Assembly (NCBI GenBank): GCA_009885825.1
Contig: VFJY01000050.1
Span: 62,001-126,000 of the forward strand
Origin: Rhodobiaceae bacterium
Lineage (GTDB): Bacteria > Pseudomonadota > Alphaproteobacteria > Rhizobiales > Aestuariivirgaceae
DNA length: 64,000 nt
Reading direction: 5' to 3'
The notes beneath the pieces were generated by a model. The model made no database searches. It worked only from the letters and a program-made list of their open reading frames with translations, and had not been told where the DNA came from. This document shows positions 11,961 through 21,202 of the stretch, piece after piece. Both the position numbers and the translations under genes were made by a program. Every line of letters starts with the position of its first letter. The first letter of the stretch is position 1.

Positions 11961-12071
11961 ACGCCTCGTTTCAGGTTAACTCCTGCAACGAAATTTATAC
12001 CGCGCTAGGCAACAACCGTCCATGGCCATCTTGGGCATGCGTCCAGAAGATGGACTATATAAACCCGATAC

Positions 12072-12461
12072 TCAACTCAGGCCAATCAGCTCTTCCATCG
12101 GCTGATCTATTTTCAGTTTCATGGCGTTCTCGAGCAATTGCTTCACAGCAAAGCCAACGCCCGGCTGAAATGCCTGCAGCGAAACTTCGGCCCCATTGCG
12201 AAAACGAACGCCGTCACGGTAAGTCCCGTGATCCAGCCGGATGAAGACAGCGTCCTCACGAGGCTGAATGCCATGTTCACGGCATAGGGATTCAGGAATA
12301 CCGTCGATCTCCAGCGCCGTGTCACAGTTCAGGCAAACAGCTATTGAGGTATGCGCCTGTGACGCCAGCCCAATTGATCCACTCGGGAAACGGGTGGTTA
12401 CATAGTGTTCGCCCTCACGCGCCGGGCGCGAACCATAGACTTCAAGAGAATAATCGCACAT
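12072..12461 (-). CDS. Conserved hypothetical protein (MCDYSL.. type)
   Basis: 129-aa ORF, coding-like codon use, N-terminus MCDYSLEVYGSRPA. Confidence 0.6.
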   Translation of the reverse strand: MCDYSLEVYGSRPAREGEHYVTTRFPSGSIGLASQAHTSIAVCLNCDTALEIDGIPESLCREHGIQPREDAVFIRLDHGTYRDGVRFRNGAEVSLQAFQPGVGFAVKQLLENAMKLKIDQPMEELIGLS

Positions 12462-12611
12462 TACGACCTCCTAAAAAGGTTTTTTTGGAATATGCCGACC
12501 CAGCCCTGACTGATCAAAATCATGTATGATCAGATGGTTGGTATTAGACACCAAAATGTCGACAGAATTGAGGCTGTACATATGAATTTTTCGCAACGGT
12601 CTCAAAGATTT

Positions 12612-13049
12612 ATGACAACCAAAATGAATCGTCGCTGCTTCATCACTCTCTTGTCTCTGCTGCCAGAAACCGTGCAGGCGCATTCCTTGCGGCACGGCGA
12701 TATCGGCATTGGCCACGCCTGGGCTTTGCCCAGCCAGCAGATTGATGGTCAAGTCTTTTTCCCGCTCGCCAATCAGGGAACCAAGCACGATGAACTTGTG
12801 GCAGCACGCTCCAATATTTGCAGCATGATTGAACTGCGCCAGAACAATCGCTATGACGATCCGCCGCTTTCCTCCCTCCCATTGGAGCCGAAGAAACCGG
12901 TGCCCATGCGCCCGACGGCCAAACACCTGAGGTTAATCGGATTGAAACAACCACTCAAGCTGGGCGAGCGCTTCACCATCATTCTCGACTTCCTCAATGC
13001 CGGTGAAGTCGGGATCGAAGTCTTCGTGGAAGAAAAACCCGGCGATTAA
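12612..13049 (+). CDS. PCu(A)C-like (DUF461) periplasmic copper chaperone homologue, divergent ligands; start uncertain (ORF open from 12522)
   Basis: AHSLRHGDIGIGHAWA.., MRPTAKHLRLIGLKQPLKLGERFTIILDFLNAGEVGIEVFVEE matches the C-terminal PCuAC pattern. Confidence 0.65.
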   Translation: MTTKMNRRCFITLLSLLPETVQAHSLRHGDIGIGHAWALPSQQIDGQVFFPLANQGTKHDELVAARSNICSMIELRQNNRYDDPPLSSLPLEPKKPVPMRPTAKHLRLIGLKQPLKLGERFTIILDFLNAGEVGIEVFVEEKPGD

Positions 13050-14206
13050 AGATCGCCGACAACGCATTTCTTCGCCAGCGCCTTGTATTGTTTTTCCGTG
13101 AACTGGATGGGATTGCCACCAGCCGACGGATCCTTGATGGCCATCGCCGCCACCTCATCCAGCCGCTTCGTGTCAATGCCGATATCCTTGAGCGCATGCG
13201 GAATGCCAATTTCCTTGCGCAGCGCCAAAATCCATTTCAGGAATCCGTTGAAGCCGCCCTTGACGCCAAGATAGGCCGCGGCCCGCTCAATATCCTTTTC
13301 AATTTTGCGGCGATTGGCCTTCACCACATAGGGCATCACAATGCCATTGAGCAGTCCATGATGGGCATCATAGAGCCCGCCAAACGGATGCGAAATCGCA
13401 TGAATGGCGCCAAGCCCGCGCTGAAATGCCGTCGCCCCCATGGTGGATGCCATCAGCATGTTGCCACGCGCATCAAGATCGGAGCCTTTCTTGACGGCCC
13501 TGGCCAGATTTTCCTTCACCAGCCGCATGCCCTCAAGCGCCACGCCCGCCGACAGCGGATGATAAAACGGCGCACTATAGGCTTCCAGACAATGGGCCAA
13601 GGCATCCATGCCGGTTGCCGCCGTCAGCTTGGCGGGCAAGCCAGCGCTGAGTTCCGGATCAAGGATTGCAACCCTTGGCATGATCGCCGGATGGAAAATG
13701 ATTTTCTTCTCATGTGTAGTGGGATGGGTCACAACACCCGCGCGCCCCACTTCCGATCCCGTGCCAGCGGTTGTCGGAACCGCAATGATTGGCGAAATCT
13801 TTGATGCATCCGCTCTGGTCCACCAGTCGCCGACGTCTTCGAGGTCAAACACGGAAATGGTCTGCCCATGCATGAGCGCAATCATCTTGCCGATATCAAG
13901 TCCAGATCCACCACCAAAAGCAATCACCCCGTCATGCTGGCCAGCCTTGTAGGCCTTGACGCCCTCATCGATATTGGCCTCAATCGGATTTGGCCGCACA
14001 TCGGAAAAAATCTCGATGGCCAAGCCCGCGCTACGCACATCATCAACAATGGCCTTGACCATTGGCATGCCAGCAAGCCCCGGATCAGTCACAAACAACG
14101 GCCGCATAATGCCATTGGCCTTGCACAAGCCTGCAAGCTCCTTGATGCGCCCTGAGCCAAACCTGAGGGCCGTTGGATAGCTGAAATTGCGATTTGGAAT
14201 TGTCAT
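13046..14206 (-). CDS. Iron-containing alcohol dehydrogenase
   Basis: IAFGGGSGLDIGK; PTTAGTGSEV; GMDALAHCLEAY; HAISHPFGGLYDAHHGLLN. Confidence 0.93.
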   Translation of the reverse strand: MTIPNRNFSYPTALRFGSGRIKELAGLCKANGIMRPLFVTDPGLAGMPMVKAIVDDVRSAGLAIEIFSDVRPNPIEANIDEGVKAYKAGQHDGVIAFGGGSGLDIGKMIALMHGQTISVFDLEDVGDWWTRADASKISPIIAVPTTAGTGSEVGRAGVVTHPTTHEKKIIFHPAIMPRVAILDPELSAGLPAKLTAATGMDALAHCLEAYSAPFYHPLSAGVALEGMRLVKENLARAVKKGSDLDARGNMLMASTMGATAFQRGLGAIHAISHPFGGLYDAHHGLLNGIVMPYVVKANRRKIEKDIERAAAYLGVKGGFNGFLKWILALRKEIGIPHALKDIGIDTKRLDEVAAMAIKDPSAGGNPIQFTEKQYKALAKKCVVGDL

Positions 14207-14217
14207 GATGTCGCCCC

Positions 14218-15594
14218 TTAGTACTGTTCAAACCCGCGCTTCAAATCCAGGTCAACCACGCGGCGGTCATATTCGAATTGCTCCCACTTGGCGGTGTGAA
14301 CATAGTGATCCACCACATCATCGCCAAAAGCCGACCGCAGGAATTTTGAACTATCAAGATTTGCGGTCGCCTCGCGCAAGGTTTTTGGAATATCGCGCAG
14401 CCTTTTGGATGTATCATAGGCGTCGCCAGAAAACACCGGCTCCAGCGGCAGCTTGTGTTCGATGCCATCAAGTCCCGCGGCGATCAACGCGGCAAATGCC
14501 AGATAGGGGTTGAGATCGGCGCCACCCACCCGGCATTCAACGCGAATGGCTTTTGAGTCGGCGCCACACAAGCGATAGCCCGCCGTGCGGTTGTCAAAAC
14601 TCCAGATGGCCCGCGTTGGCGCGAAGGTGCCAACCATGAAGCGCTTGTAGGAATTCATATAAGGCGCCAAAAAGTAAGTAAGCTCGCTGGCATGGGCCAA
14701 TTGCCCCGCCAGATAGTGCTTCATCAGGTCGGACATGCCGTGATCGCCAGCCTTGTCAAAAAAAAGCGGCGTCGCCCCATCAGAACTCCACAGGGATTGA
14801 TGAATATGAGATGAGCTTCCAGCCAAGCCACAATCCCACTTGGCCATGAAGGTGATGGCCTTGCCTTGGCCGTAGGCTATTTCCTTGCAGCCATTCTTGA
14901 TGATGGCATGACGGTCCGCCATCTCCAGGGCATCCGCATATTTCACGTTAATTTCTTCCTGGCCGGGTGCCGCCTCGCCCTTGGAATTCTCAACCGGAAT
15001 GCCTGCCCCATGCAGCCCATTGCGGATGGCGCGCATAACACCTTCTTCCTTGGTCGTCTGCAGCACATGGTAATCTTCAATATAGTAGCCGGATGTTTTC
15101 AATCCGCGATAGCCCATCTGGTGGGCTTCTTCGTAGGAATTATCAAACAGGAAAAACTCAAGCTCAGACGCCATGTAAGCCTTCATCTTCATGGCGCCCA
15201 GGCGCTTCAATTGCTTTTTGAGAATGGCGCGTGGAGAATGCGGGACATCTTCATGGGTATGGTGATCGAGAACATCGCACAGCACCAAAGCCGTTCCCGG
15301 CAGCCACGGCGTGCGGCGCAGCGTTGCCATATCCGGCTTCAGCACAAAATCGCCATAGCCCTTTTCCCAGCTCGTGGCCTTGTAGCCCGGCACTGGCTCC
15401 ATCGCGATATCCAGGGCCAGCAGGTAATTGCAGCCATGGGTTTCCTGATAGCCGCCATCCACAAAGAACTGCGCGTGAAACCGCTTGCCAATCAGGCGCC
15501 CCTGCATGTCCACCAACGCGGCCACAACCGTATCAATGGCGCCTGCCGCCACTTCGCGCTTCAGCTCTTCTAACGTCAGCATTCCATTGGCCAT
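14218..15594 (-). CDS. Glutamine synthetase family protein (gamma-glutamylamide ligase-like)
   Basis: MANGMLTLEELKREVAAGAIDTVVAALVDMQGRLIGKRF; AGSSSHIHQSLW; FAPTRAIWSFDNRTAGYR; ECRVGGADLNPYLAFAA. Confidence 0.88.
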   Translation of the reverse strand: MANGMLTLEELKREVAAGAIDTVVAALVDMQGRLIGKRFHAQFFVDGGYQETHGCNYLLALDIAMEPVPGYKATSWEKGYGDFVLKPDMATLRRTPWLPGTALVLCDVLDHHTHEDVPHSPRAILKKQLKRLGAMKMKAYMASELEFFLFDNSYEEAHQMGYRGLKTSGYYIEDYHVLQTTKEEGVMRAIRNGLHGAGIPVENSKGEAAPGQEEINVKYADALEMADRHAIIKNGCKEIAYGQGKAITFMAKWDCGLAGSSSHIHQSLWSSDGATPLFFDKAGDHGMSDLMKHYLAGQLAHASELTYFLAPYMNSYKRFMVGTFAPTRAIWSFDNRTAGYRLCGADSKAIRVECRVGGADLNPYLAFAALIAAGLDGIEHKLPLEPVFSGDAYDTSKRLRDIPKTLREATANLDSSKFLRSAFGDDVVDHYVHTAKWEQFEYDRRVVDLDLKRGFEQY

Positions 15595-15604
15595 TGTATT
15601 CTCC

Positions 15605-16354
15605 CTATTTCGTTGTCGCCTGAATGAGCGGCAAAGACAGCCGCTGCGCCCATTCATTCTGCCCGCGTTCATTGGCTATCAGATCGTTGCGGATTTCGGT
15701 CATGACAGATTTGATTCCCCGTGGCGCCGCATGCAGGTTTATCGTGTGCATGACGCCGTCCTTGGGACCATAAGGTTCATTCAGCCGCGCGTCCACATTG
15801 GGGAAGCCCTTGATGAGCTTGTCGGCAATGCGGGAATCCCGGTCAAACAGGATGCCGAGTTCAACAGCGCGCTCCCGGCCATTATAAACCTTGGTGAAGC
15901 TGTGAATGGTCACCAGGCCGGTTGCCCTGCCAGCGCAAGCGCGCGCGTCCAGCACACCAGCCAGCCCATCATGAAACGGCCGGTAAATCGCCGCGACACG
16001 GGCCATCTTGGCGGCGGCGCTCAGGTTCCGGTTGCCGGGTATGACCGTGGTTTCGCTCAACTCTGGCATCGCACCCTCGGACTCCGGCGGCCGGTTGCAG
16101 TCGTAGGCCAGCCTCGAGTAGCGCTGCAACGCCAGGGGCGCATCCAAGAGCCGCGAAAGCAACCTTGCGACGCCCTCCGCCCCGATGTCCCAGGCAATGT
16201 GACGTTGCAGGTCATCAGTTGTCAGCCCAAGATTCCCGAGTTGTTTCGGCAGCCGGTTGCTGGCGTGTTCGCAAACCACCACATAGGGCGAAGTGCCAGC
16301 CTCGTTCAGCAGAATGAACGCGTCTTCTTCCCCCTCAATCAGGCTTTTTGTCAT
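15605..16354 (-). CDS. N-formylglutamate amidohydrolase family protein
   Basis: [49 protein letters not shown]. Confidence 0.9.
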   Translation of the reverse strand: MTKSLIEGEEDAFILLNEAGTSPYVVVCEHASNRLPKQLGNLGLTTDDLQRHIAWDIGAEGVARLLSRLLDAPLALQRYSRLAYDCNRPPESEGAMPELSETTVIPGNRNLSAAAKMARVAAIYRPFHDGLAGVLDARACAGRATGLVTIHSFTKVYNGRERAVELGILFDRDSRIADKLIKGFPNVDARLNEPYGPKDGVMHTINLHAAPRGIKSVMTEIRNDLIANERGQNEWAQRLSLPLIQATTK

Positions 16355-16454
16355 TATTTCCAAATTCCCCTGCCGCGCGTTGTTCCAGAACTGTCGCAAC
16401 CTGTCAAACACGCGCGCGACAATGGGTCCACATGGGAGGAATGTGCTGGGGAAA

Positions 16455-18110
16455 ATGCAGACATTTGATTTCATAATTATTGGCTCGGGGTCCGCTGGAT
16501 CTGTGATCGCCAACAGACTATCGGAGGATGGCAAGAACACGGTTCTGGTGCTGGAATTCGGCGGCAGCGATCGCGGGCCTTTTATCCAGATGCCTTCGGC
16601 TCTCGCCTATCCCATGAGCATGAACCAATATAATTGGGGCTTTGAAACCGAACCGGAACCCCATTTGGATGGCAGGCGGTTGGCAACGCCACGCGGCAAG
16701 GTTGTGGGCGGTTCCTCGTCCATCAATGGCATGGTTTATGTGCGGGGCCACGCCAGGGATTTTGATGCCTGGGAAGATCTGGGGGCCAAGGGCTGGGGCT
16801 TTCGCCACGTGCTTCCCTATTTCAAGCGCCTGGAAAATTCCCACGGCGGCGAGGAGGGCTGGCGGGGAACCCAGGGCCCCATGCATGTCAAGCGCGGCCG
16901 CAGGTTGAACCCTCTCTACCAGGCCTTTGTCGAGGCGGGCCGCGAGGCTGGTTATCCCGTGACGCCGGATTACAACGGCGCCCAGCAGGAGGGCTTCGGC
17001 CCTATGGAAATGACCGTGCACAATGGCCTGCGCTGGTCAGCCGCCACCGCCTATCTGAAACCGGCGCTGCGCCGCGGCAATGTGAAGCTGGTGACCGGCG
17101 CCTATACGTACCGCATAATCCTCGAAGGTAAGCGCGCGGTTGGTGTTGAATATGATGTCGGTGGCGAGGTTCTGACCGCCAGGGCCAGGCGCGAAGTCAT
17201 CGTCGCCGCCTCAAGCATCAACTCGCCGAAAATCCTGCAGCTCTCCGGCATTGGCGCACCCGAAACCCTGAAAGCGGCAGGCATCCCCGTGGCGCATGCG
17301 CTGTCAGGCGTCGGCGAAAATCTCCATGACCATCTTGAAATCTATTTCCAGCTCGAATCCAAAAAGCCCATCACGCTTTACTCGCAGCTGAATCTGTTTT
17401 CCAAAGGCATTATCGGCCTCGAATGGCTGCTGTTCAAGACCGGCCTCGGCACCACCAACCATTTCGAAGCCTGTGGTTTCACCCGTTCAAACGCGGGCAT
17501 CGAATACCCCGACATCGAATACCACTTTCTGCCGGCCGCCATGCGCTATGATGGAAAACTGGCCTTCGGCGGCCATGGATTTCAGGTTCATGTCGGCCCC
17601 ATGCGCAGCAAGTCGCGCGGTTTTGTCCGTGTACAGAACAACGACCCCAAGAAGCCGCCAAAAATCCTCTTCAACTACATGTCCCACCCCGATGACTGGG
17701 AGGAATTTCGCGCCTGTGTCAGGCTCACCCGTGAAATATTTGAGCAGCCCTCCATGCAGGTCTATGCGGGCCGCGAAATCCAGCCAGGCATCAATGTGCA
17801 GTCAGATGCAGACATCGACAGCTTCATTCGCCAGCATTGCGAAAGCGCCTATCACCCCTGCGGCACTTGCAAGATGGGCTCGCCCAAGGACGTGAACGCC
17901 GTTGTCGATCCGGAATGCCGGGTGATCGGAATTGAGGGGCTGCGCGTTGCCGACAGTTCCATCATGCCGCAAGTCACCAATGGCAATATCAACGCCCCAA
18001 CCCTGATGATCGGCGAAAAAGCCTCGGATCACATATTGGGGCGAGATCCCCTGGCCCCGTCAAACCAGCAACCCTGGATCAACCCGGCCTGGGAAACAAG
18101 CCAGAGATAG
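16455..18110 (+). CDS. GMC family oxidoreductase (choline dehydrogenase-like)
   Basis: [73 protein letters not shown]. Confidence 0.95.
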   Translation: MQTFDFIIIGSGSAGSVIANRLSEDGKNTVLVLEFGGSDRGPFIQMPSALAYPMSMNQYNWGFETEPEPHLDGRRLATPRGKVVGGSSSINGMVYVRGHARDFDAWEDLGAKGWGFRHVLPYFKRLENSHGGEEGWRGTQGPMHVKRGRRLNPLYQAFVEAGREAGYPVTPDYNGAQQEGFGPMEMTVHNGLRWSAATAYLKPALRRGNVKLVTGAYTYRIILEGKRAVGVEYDVGGEVLTARARREVIVAASSINSPKILQLSGIGAPETLKAAGIPVAHALSGVGENLHDHLEIYFQLESKKPITLYSQLNLFSKGIIGLEWLLFKTGLGTTNHFEACGFTRSNAGIEYPDIEYHFLPAAMRYDGKLAFGGHGFQVHVGPMRSKSRGFVRVQNNDPKKPPKILFNYMSHPDDWEEFRACVRLTREIFEQPSMQVYAGREIQPGINVQSDADIDSFIRQHCESAYHPCGTCKMGSPKDVNAVVDPECRVIGIEGLRVADSSIMPQVTNGNINAPTLMIGEKASDHILGRDPLAPSNQQPWINPAWETSQR

Positions 18111-18115
18111 GACCG

Positions 18116-18841
18116 CTATTTCCGCTTTTTTTTGCGCGTGTTGCTTTGCTTCACCGCCAGCTTGGGCATCGGGCCGCCGTTGGCCGAACGCACCCTGCCG
18201 CCGGCTTCATTGTAATACCAGCCTTCGACACTCAAATGCACATCGGAATTGGTGTTGCCGGTGACACAACGCTTGTCTTCACCATCGACATATCCCACCG
18301 CCGCATTCAGCCAGAACTGAAAATCGCCGATGGCGAAGCGCGCGATGTTGTTGCGGAAGTTGTCCTGCACACTGTCGCGCACCCGGCCAAGACGGCACAC
18401 GGCGATCACCAGGATGACCGGGTTGTCGCCCGATTGCTCCCACATAAAATCGTTCAGTTTGAGTTCTTTCATATCCTCAGGCGAGAAATTATAGCCGGCT
18501 TCCGAGGCCACTTCCGTGAGGTTGCGGTATGGGTGGCTGTGAAAATCACCCAGCATGGTGAGATGCGGCGACCACCGCATCATCACTTCGTTTTTCAACA
18601 TGGCCGCGTCAAGGTTTGGCGTCACGCTGTGATATTGCCGCTCGGCTGATATGCTGACACTCGTCCGGTCGAGATAGAAAATCGTGACCCCGCCTTCCTT
18701 CTTGCGGTAACCCCACACATAACCCAGCGTTTCGACCGCCGTATTTTTTTGCTTGCGCCGATTGCCATAACAATAGGCCTCGATAGCGGCCAATGTCATG
18801 GTTTCAAGAAGCGTCGGCGATACACGTACTTTGTATTTCAT
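18116..18841 (-). CDS. JAB1/MPN/JAMM-like putative metalloprotease with C-terminal basic tail
   Basis: ETLGYVWGY (E-x2-G-x3-G) and GDFHSHPYRNLTEVASEAGYNFSPEDM (HxHP..SxxD) JAMM-type motifs. Confidence 0.6.
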   Translation of the reverse strand: MKYKVRVSPTLLETMTLAAIEAYCYGNRRKQKNTAVETLGYVWGYRKKEGGVTIFYLDRTSVSISAERQYHSVTPNLDAAMLKNEVMMRWSPHLTMLGDFHSHPYRNLTEVASEAGYNFSPEDMKELKLNDFMWEQSGDNPVILVIAVCRLGRVRDSVQDNFRNNIARFAIGDFQFWLNAAVGYVDGEDKRCVTGNTNSDVHLSVEGWYYNEAGGRVRSANGGPMPKLAVKQSNTRKKKRK

Positions 18842-18866
18842 CTACCACTCACTCAACCCGACTTAC

Positions 18867-19709
18867 TTAGTTCATCGCCTCTTCCAGATATAATTCCCGC
18901 AGGCGGCGCGCCACCGGACCAGGCTGCCCGCCGCCAATGCGCTTTCCGTCTATTTCAACAATCGGCAAAACAAAATTTGAAGCGCTGGTCAAAATCGCTT
19001 CGTCGGCTTCGCAAGCTTCTTCGACTGAGAACATCCGCTCCTCGATGGCGATGCCCTTTTCATTTGCCAATCTCAACAGCGCGCGTCGTGTGCAGCCCGC
19101 CAGAATGCTGTTCGAAAGGCCGCGCGTGATAACCTTGCCATCCTTCACGATGTAGGCGTTGGATGAGGTTCCTTCCGTCACCATGCCGTCTTCAACCATC
19201 CAGGCTTCAAACGCGCCCGCTTCGTGGGCCGCTTGCTTGCCAAGCACAGGAGCCAGCAGCATGACAGATTTGATATCACGCCTCGCCCAGCGAATATCGG
19301 GAACCGTAATCACCTTAACGCCTCTCACCGCATCTGGGTTGTCGACCAGGTTTTTTATCTGTGTGAAGGCCACCAGTGTAGGCCTGATATCTTTCGGAAA
19401 TTTAAAGTCCCGGTCAGCGGCGCCACGGGTAATCTGCATGTAGATCCAGCCTTGATCCACTTTGTTAAGCTTGATTAATTCCTGGTGCATGGCTCTGAGT
19501 TCCTCCTTGCTGCACGGCCATTCCATTTTGATCTCCTGCAAAGATCGTTCCAATCTTTCCATATGTGAGGGGTAGTCGACAAGTCTTCCGTTGACCACTG
19601 CTGTTACTTCATAAATGCCATCCGCAAACAGGAATCCGCGGTCAAAAATGGATATTTGTCCTTGTTTTTCAGGTACATAGCTTCCATTCACGTAAACGGT
19701 GCGACCCAT
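18867..19709 (-). CDS. D-amino-acid aminotransferase-like (class IV PLP)
   Basis: MGRTVYVNGSYVPEKQGQISIFDRGFLFADGIYEVTAVVNGRL; EGTSSNAYIVKDG; GCTRRALL. Confidence 0.9.
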   Translation of the reverse strand: MGRTVYVNGSYVPEKQGQISIFDRGFLFADGIYEVTAVVNGRLVDYPSHMERLERSLQEIKMEWPCSKEELRAMHQELIKLNKVDQGWIYMQITRGAADRDFKFPKDIRPTLVAFTQIKNLVDNPDAVRGVKVITVPDIRWARRDIKSVMLLAPVLGKQAAHEAGAFEAWMVEDGMVTEGTSSNAYIVKDGKVITRGLSNSILAGCTRRALLRLANEKGIAIEERMFSVEEACEADEAILTSASNFVLPIVEIDGKRIGGGQPGPVARRLRELYLEEAMN

Positions 19710-19832
19710 TAACCCCTCCTCCTTGCTGCGCTGCACACAAACCACACCCCAGTCCCGAACCCCGCGGGGGTTGTTTATGGGGCATAAGCCCGGCTAAAAC
19801 CATGGCCGAAGTCCATAATCTGCAAGGAAATC

Positions 19833-21188
19833 ATGAGGCGTACAATATCGGAAGCCGGGGTCACGGCCATGCTGGAACGCGAAAGAAACCTTTTCATCCA
19901 GCGCAACCCTAAATCCAAGAGGCATTCCGATTATGCGGCGAGGAATTGGCTGCGCGGCGTTCCCATGCACTGGATGGTGGATTGGGGAACCCCTTTTCCG
20001 CTTTTCGTTGAAAAAGCCCAGGGCGTTGACCTGACGGACGCCGACGGAAACACCTATATCGATTTCTGCCTGGGTGATACGGGTGCAATGTTTGGCCATT
20101 CGCCACCCCCAGTTGTAGAAACTCTCCAGCGGGAAGGGGCCAACGGTTTTACCACCATGATGCCCTCGGCAAATGCCGCAAAAGTGGGTCAGCTCCTTGA
20201 AAACCGCTTCAAGCTGCCCACCTGGCAGGTCACGACTTCCGCCTCGGACGCCAACCGTTCCGTTTTACGCTGGTGTCGTGCCATTACGAACCGCCGGAAA
20301 ATACTGGTTTTTAACCATTGCTATCATGGCGCCGTCGATGAAACCTATGTTAACCTTGACAGCGGAAAGCCTGCCGCCGACTTGGCCTTGATCGGCGAAC
20401 CCCGCGATCTGACCGAGCTTACCAAAGTCGTCGAATTCAACGACATCCCGGCCCTCGAGGCAGCATTGGCGCCAGGCGATGTGGCCTGCGTTCTGGCCGA
20501 GCCCATCATGACCAATGTCGGCATGGTTCTGCCCGACGAAGGCTTCCACCGGGCTTTGCGCGAAATCACCCGCCGCACCGGCGCACTGCTTGTCATCGAT
20601 GAAACCCACTGCATGTCGTCGGGGCCCGGTGGCTACAGCGGCGAGCATGGCCTGGAGCCCGATGGCCTCGTTCTGGGAAAACCCATAGCCGGCGGCATTC
20701 CAGCTGCCGTCTACGGATTTTCGCAACCCGTCACCAACCGCATTTGGGACTATCTCAAGACCCGTTCCCCCGGCCATTCCGGCATTGGCACCACATTGGC
20801 TGGCTCAAAAATCCAGCTGGCGCTGATGGAAACCGTGCTCGAAACCTATTTCACCCGTGAGGCCTTCGCGCCCCTGATCGCGCTCGCCAAGAAACTTGAG
20901 AAGGGCCTGTCGGATACCATCATAAAACATGGCGCCCCCTGGCATGTGGTTCGGGCGGGTGCCCGCGTTGAATTCATGTGCTGTCCAAATCGCCCGCGCA
21001 ATGGCGGCGAAGCGGCGAAGATGATCCACCAGCCCATCGATATGGCTGTCCATCATCACCTTTTAAATCGCGGCATCATCATGACGCCGTTTCACAACAT
21101 GCTGCTCATCTGCCCGGCCACAACCGCGGCGCACGTCGACAGAATGATCGAAGGTTTGGATCACTGCCTCGATGAACTGATGAGCTAA
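19833..21188 (+). CDS. Class III aminotransferase family (glutamate-1-semialdehyde aminomutase-like)
   Basis: NTYIDFCLGDTGAMFGHSPPPV; LLVIDETHCMSSGPGG; DGLVLGKPIAGGIPAAVYG (PLP Lys). Confidence 0.88.
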   Translation: MRRTISEAGVTAMLERERNLFIQRNPKSKRHSDYAARNWLRGVPMHWMVDWGTPFPLFVEKAQGVDLTDADGNTYIDFCLGDTGAMFGHSPPPVVETLQREGANGFTTMMPSANAAKVGQLLENRFKLPTWQVTTSASDANRSVLRWCRAITNRRKILVFNHCYHGAVDETYVNLDSGKPAADLALIGEPRDLTELTKVVEFNDIPALEAALAPGDVACVLAEPIMTNVGMVLPDEGFHRALREITRRTGALLVIDETHCMSSGPGGYSGEHGLEPDGLVLGKPIAGGIPAAVYGFSQPVTNRIWDYLKTRSPGHSGIGTTLAGSKIQLALMETVLETYFTREAFAPLIALAKKLEKGLSDTIIKHGAPWHVVRAGARVEFMCCPNRPRNGGEAAKMIHQPIDMAVHHHLLNRGIIMTPFHNMLLICPATTAAHVDRMIEGLDHCLDELMS

Positions 21189-21202
21189 GTAGGAGACAGA
21201 AA

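Noticed and set aside
13088-13804. 238-aa plus-strand ORF within the Fe-ADH gene
   Set aside because: Antisense shadow of a conserved dehydrogenase.
15485-16468. 327-aa plus-strand ORF over the glutamine-synthetase start and N-formylglutamate amidohydrolase
   Set aside because: Antisense to two recognisable genes; no coherent domain.
19758-19772. AACCCC-GCG-GGGGTT short palindrome between the divergent class IV and class III PLP genes
   Set aside because: Only 6-bp arms of simple GC sequence; could be an operator but too weak to claim without conservation.
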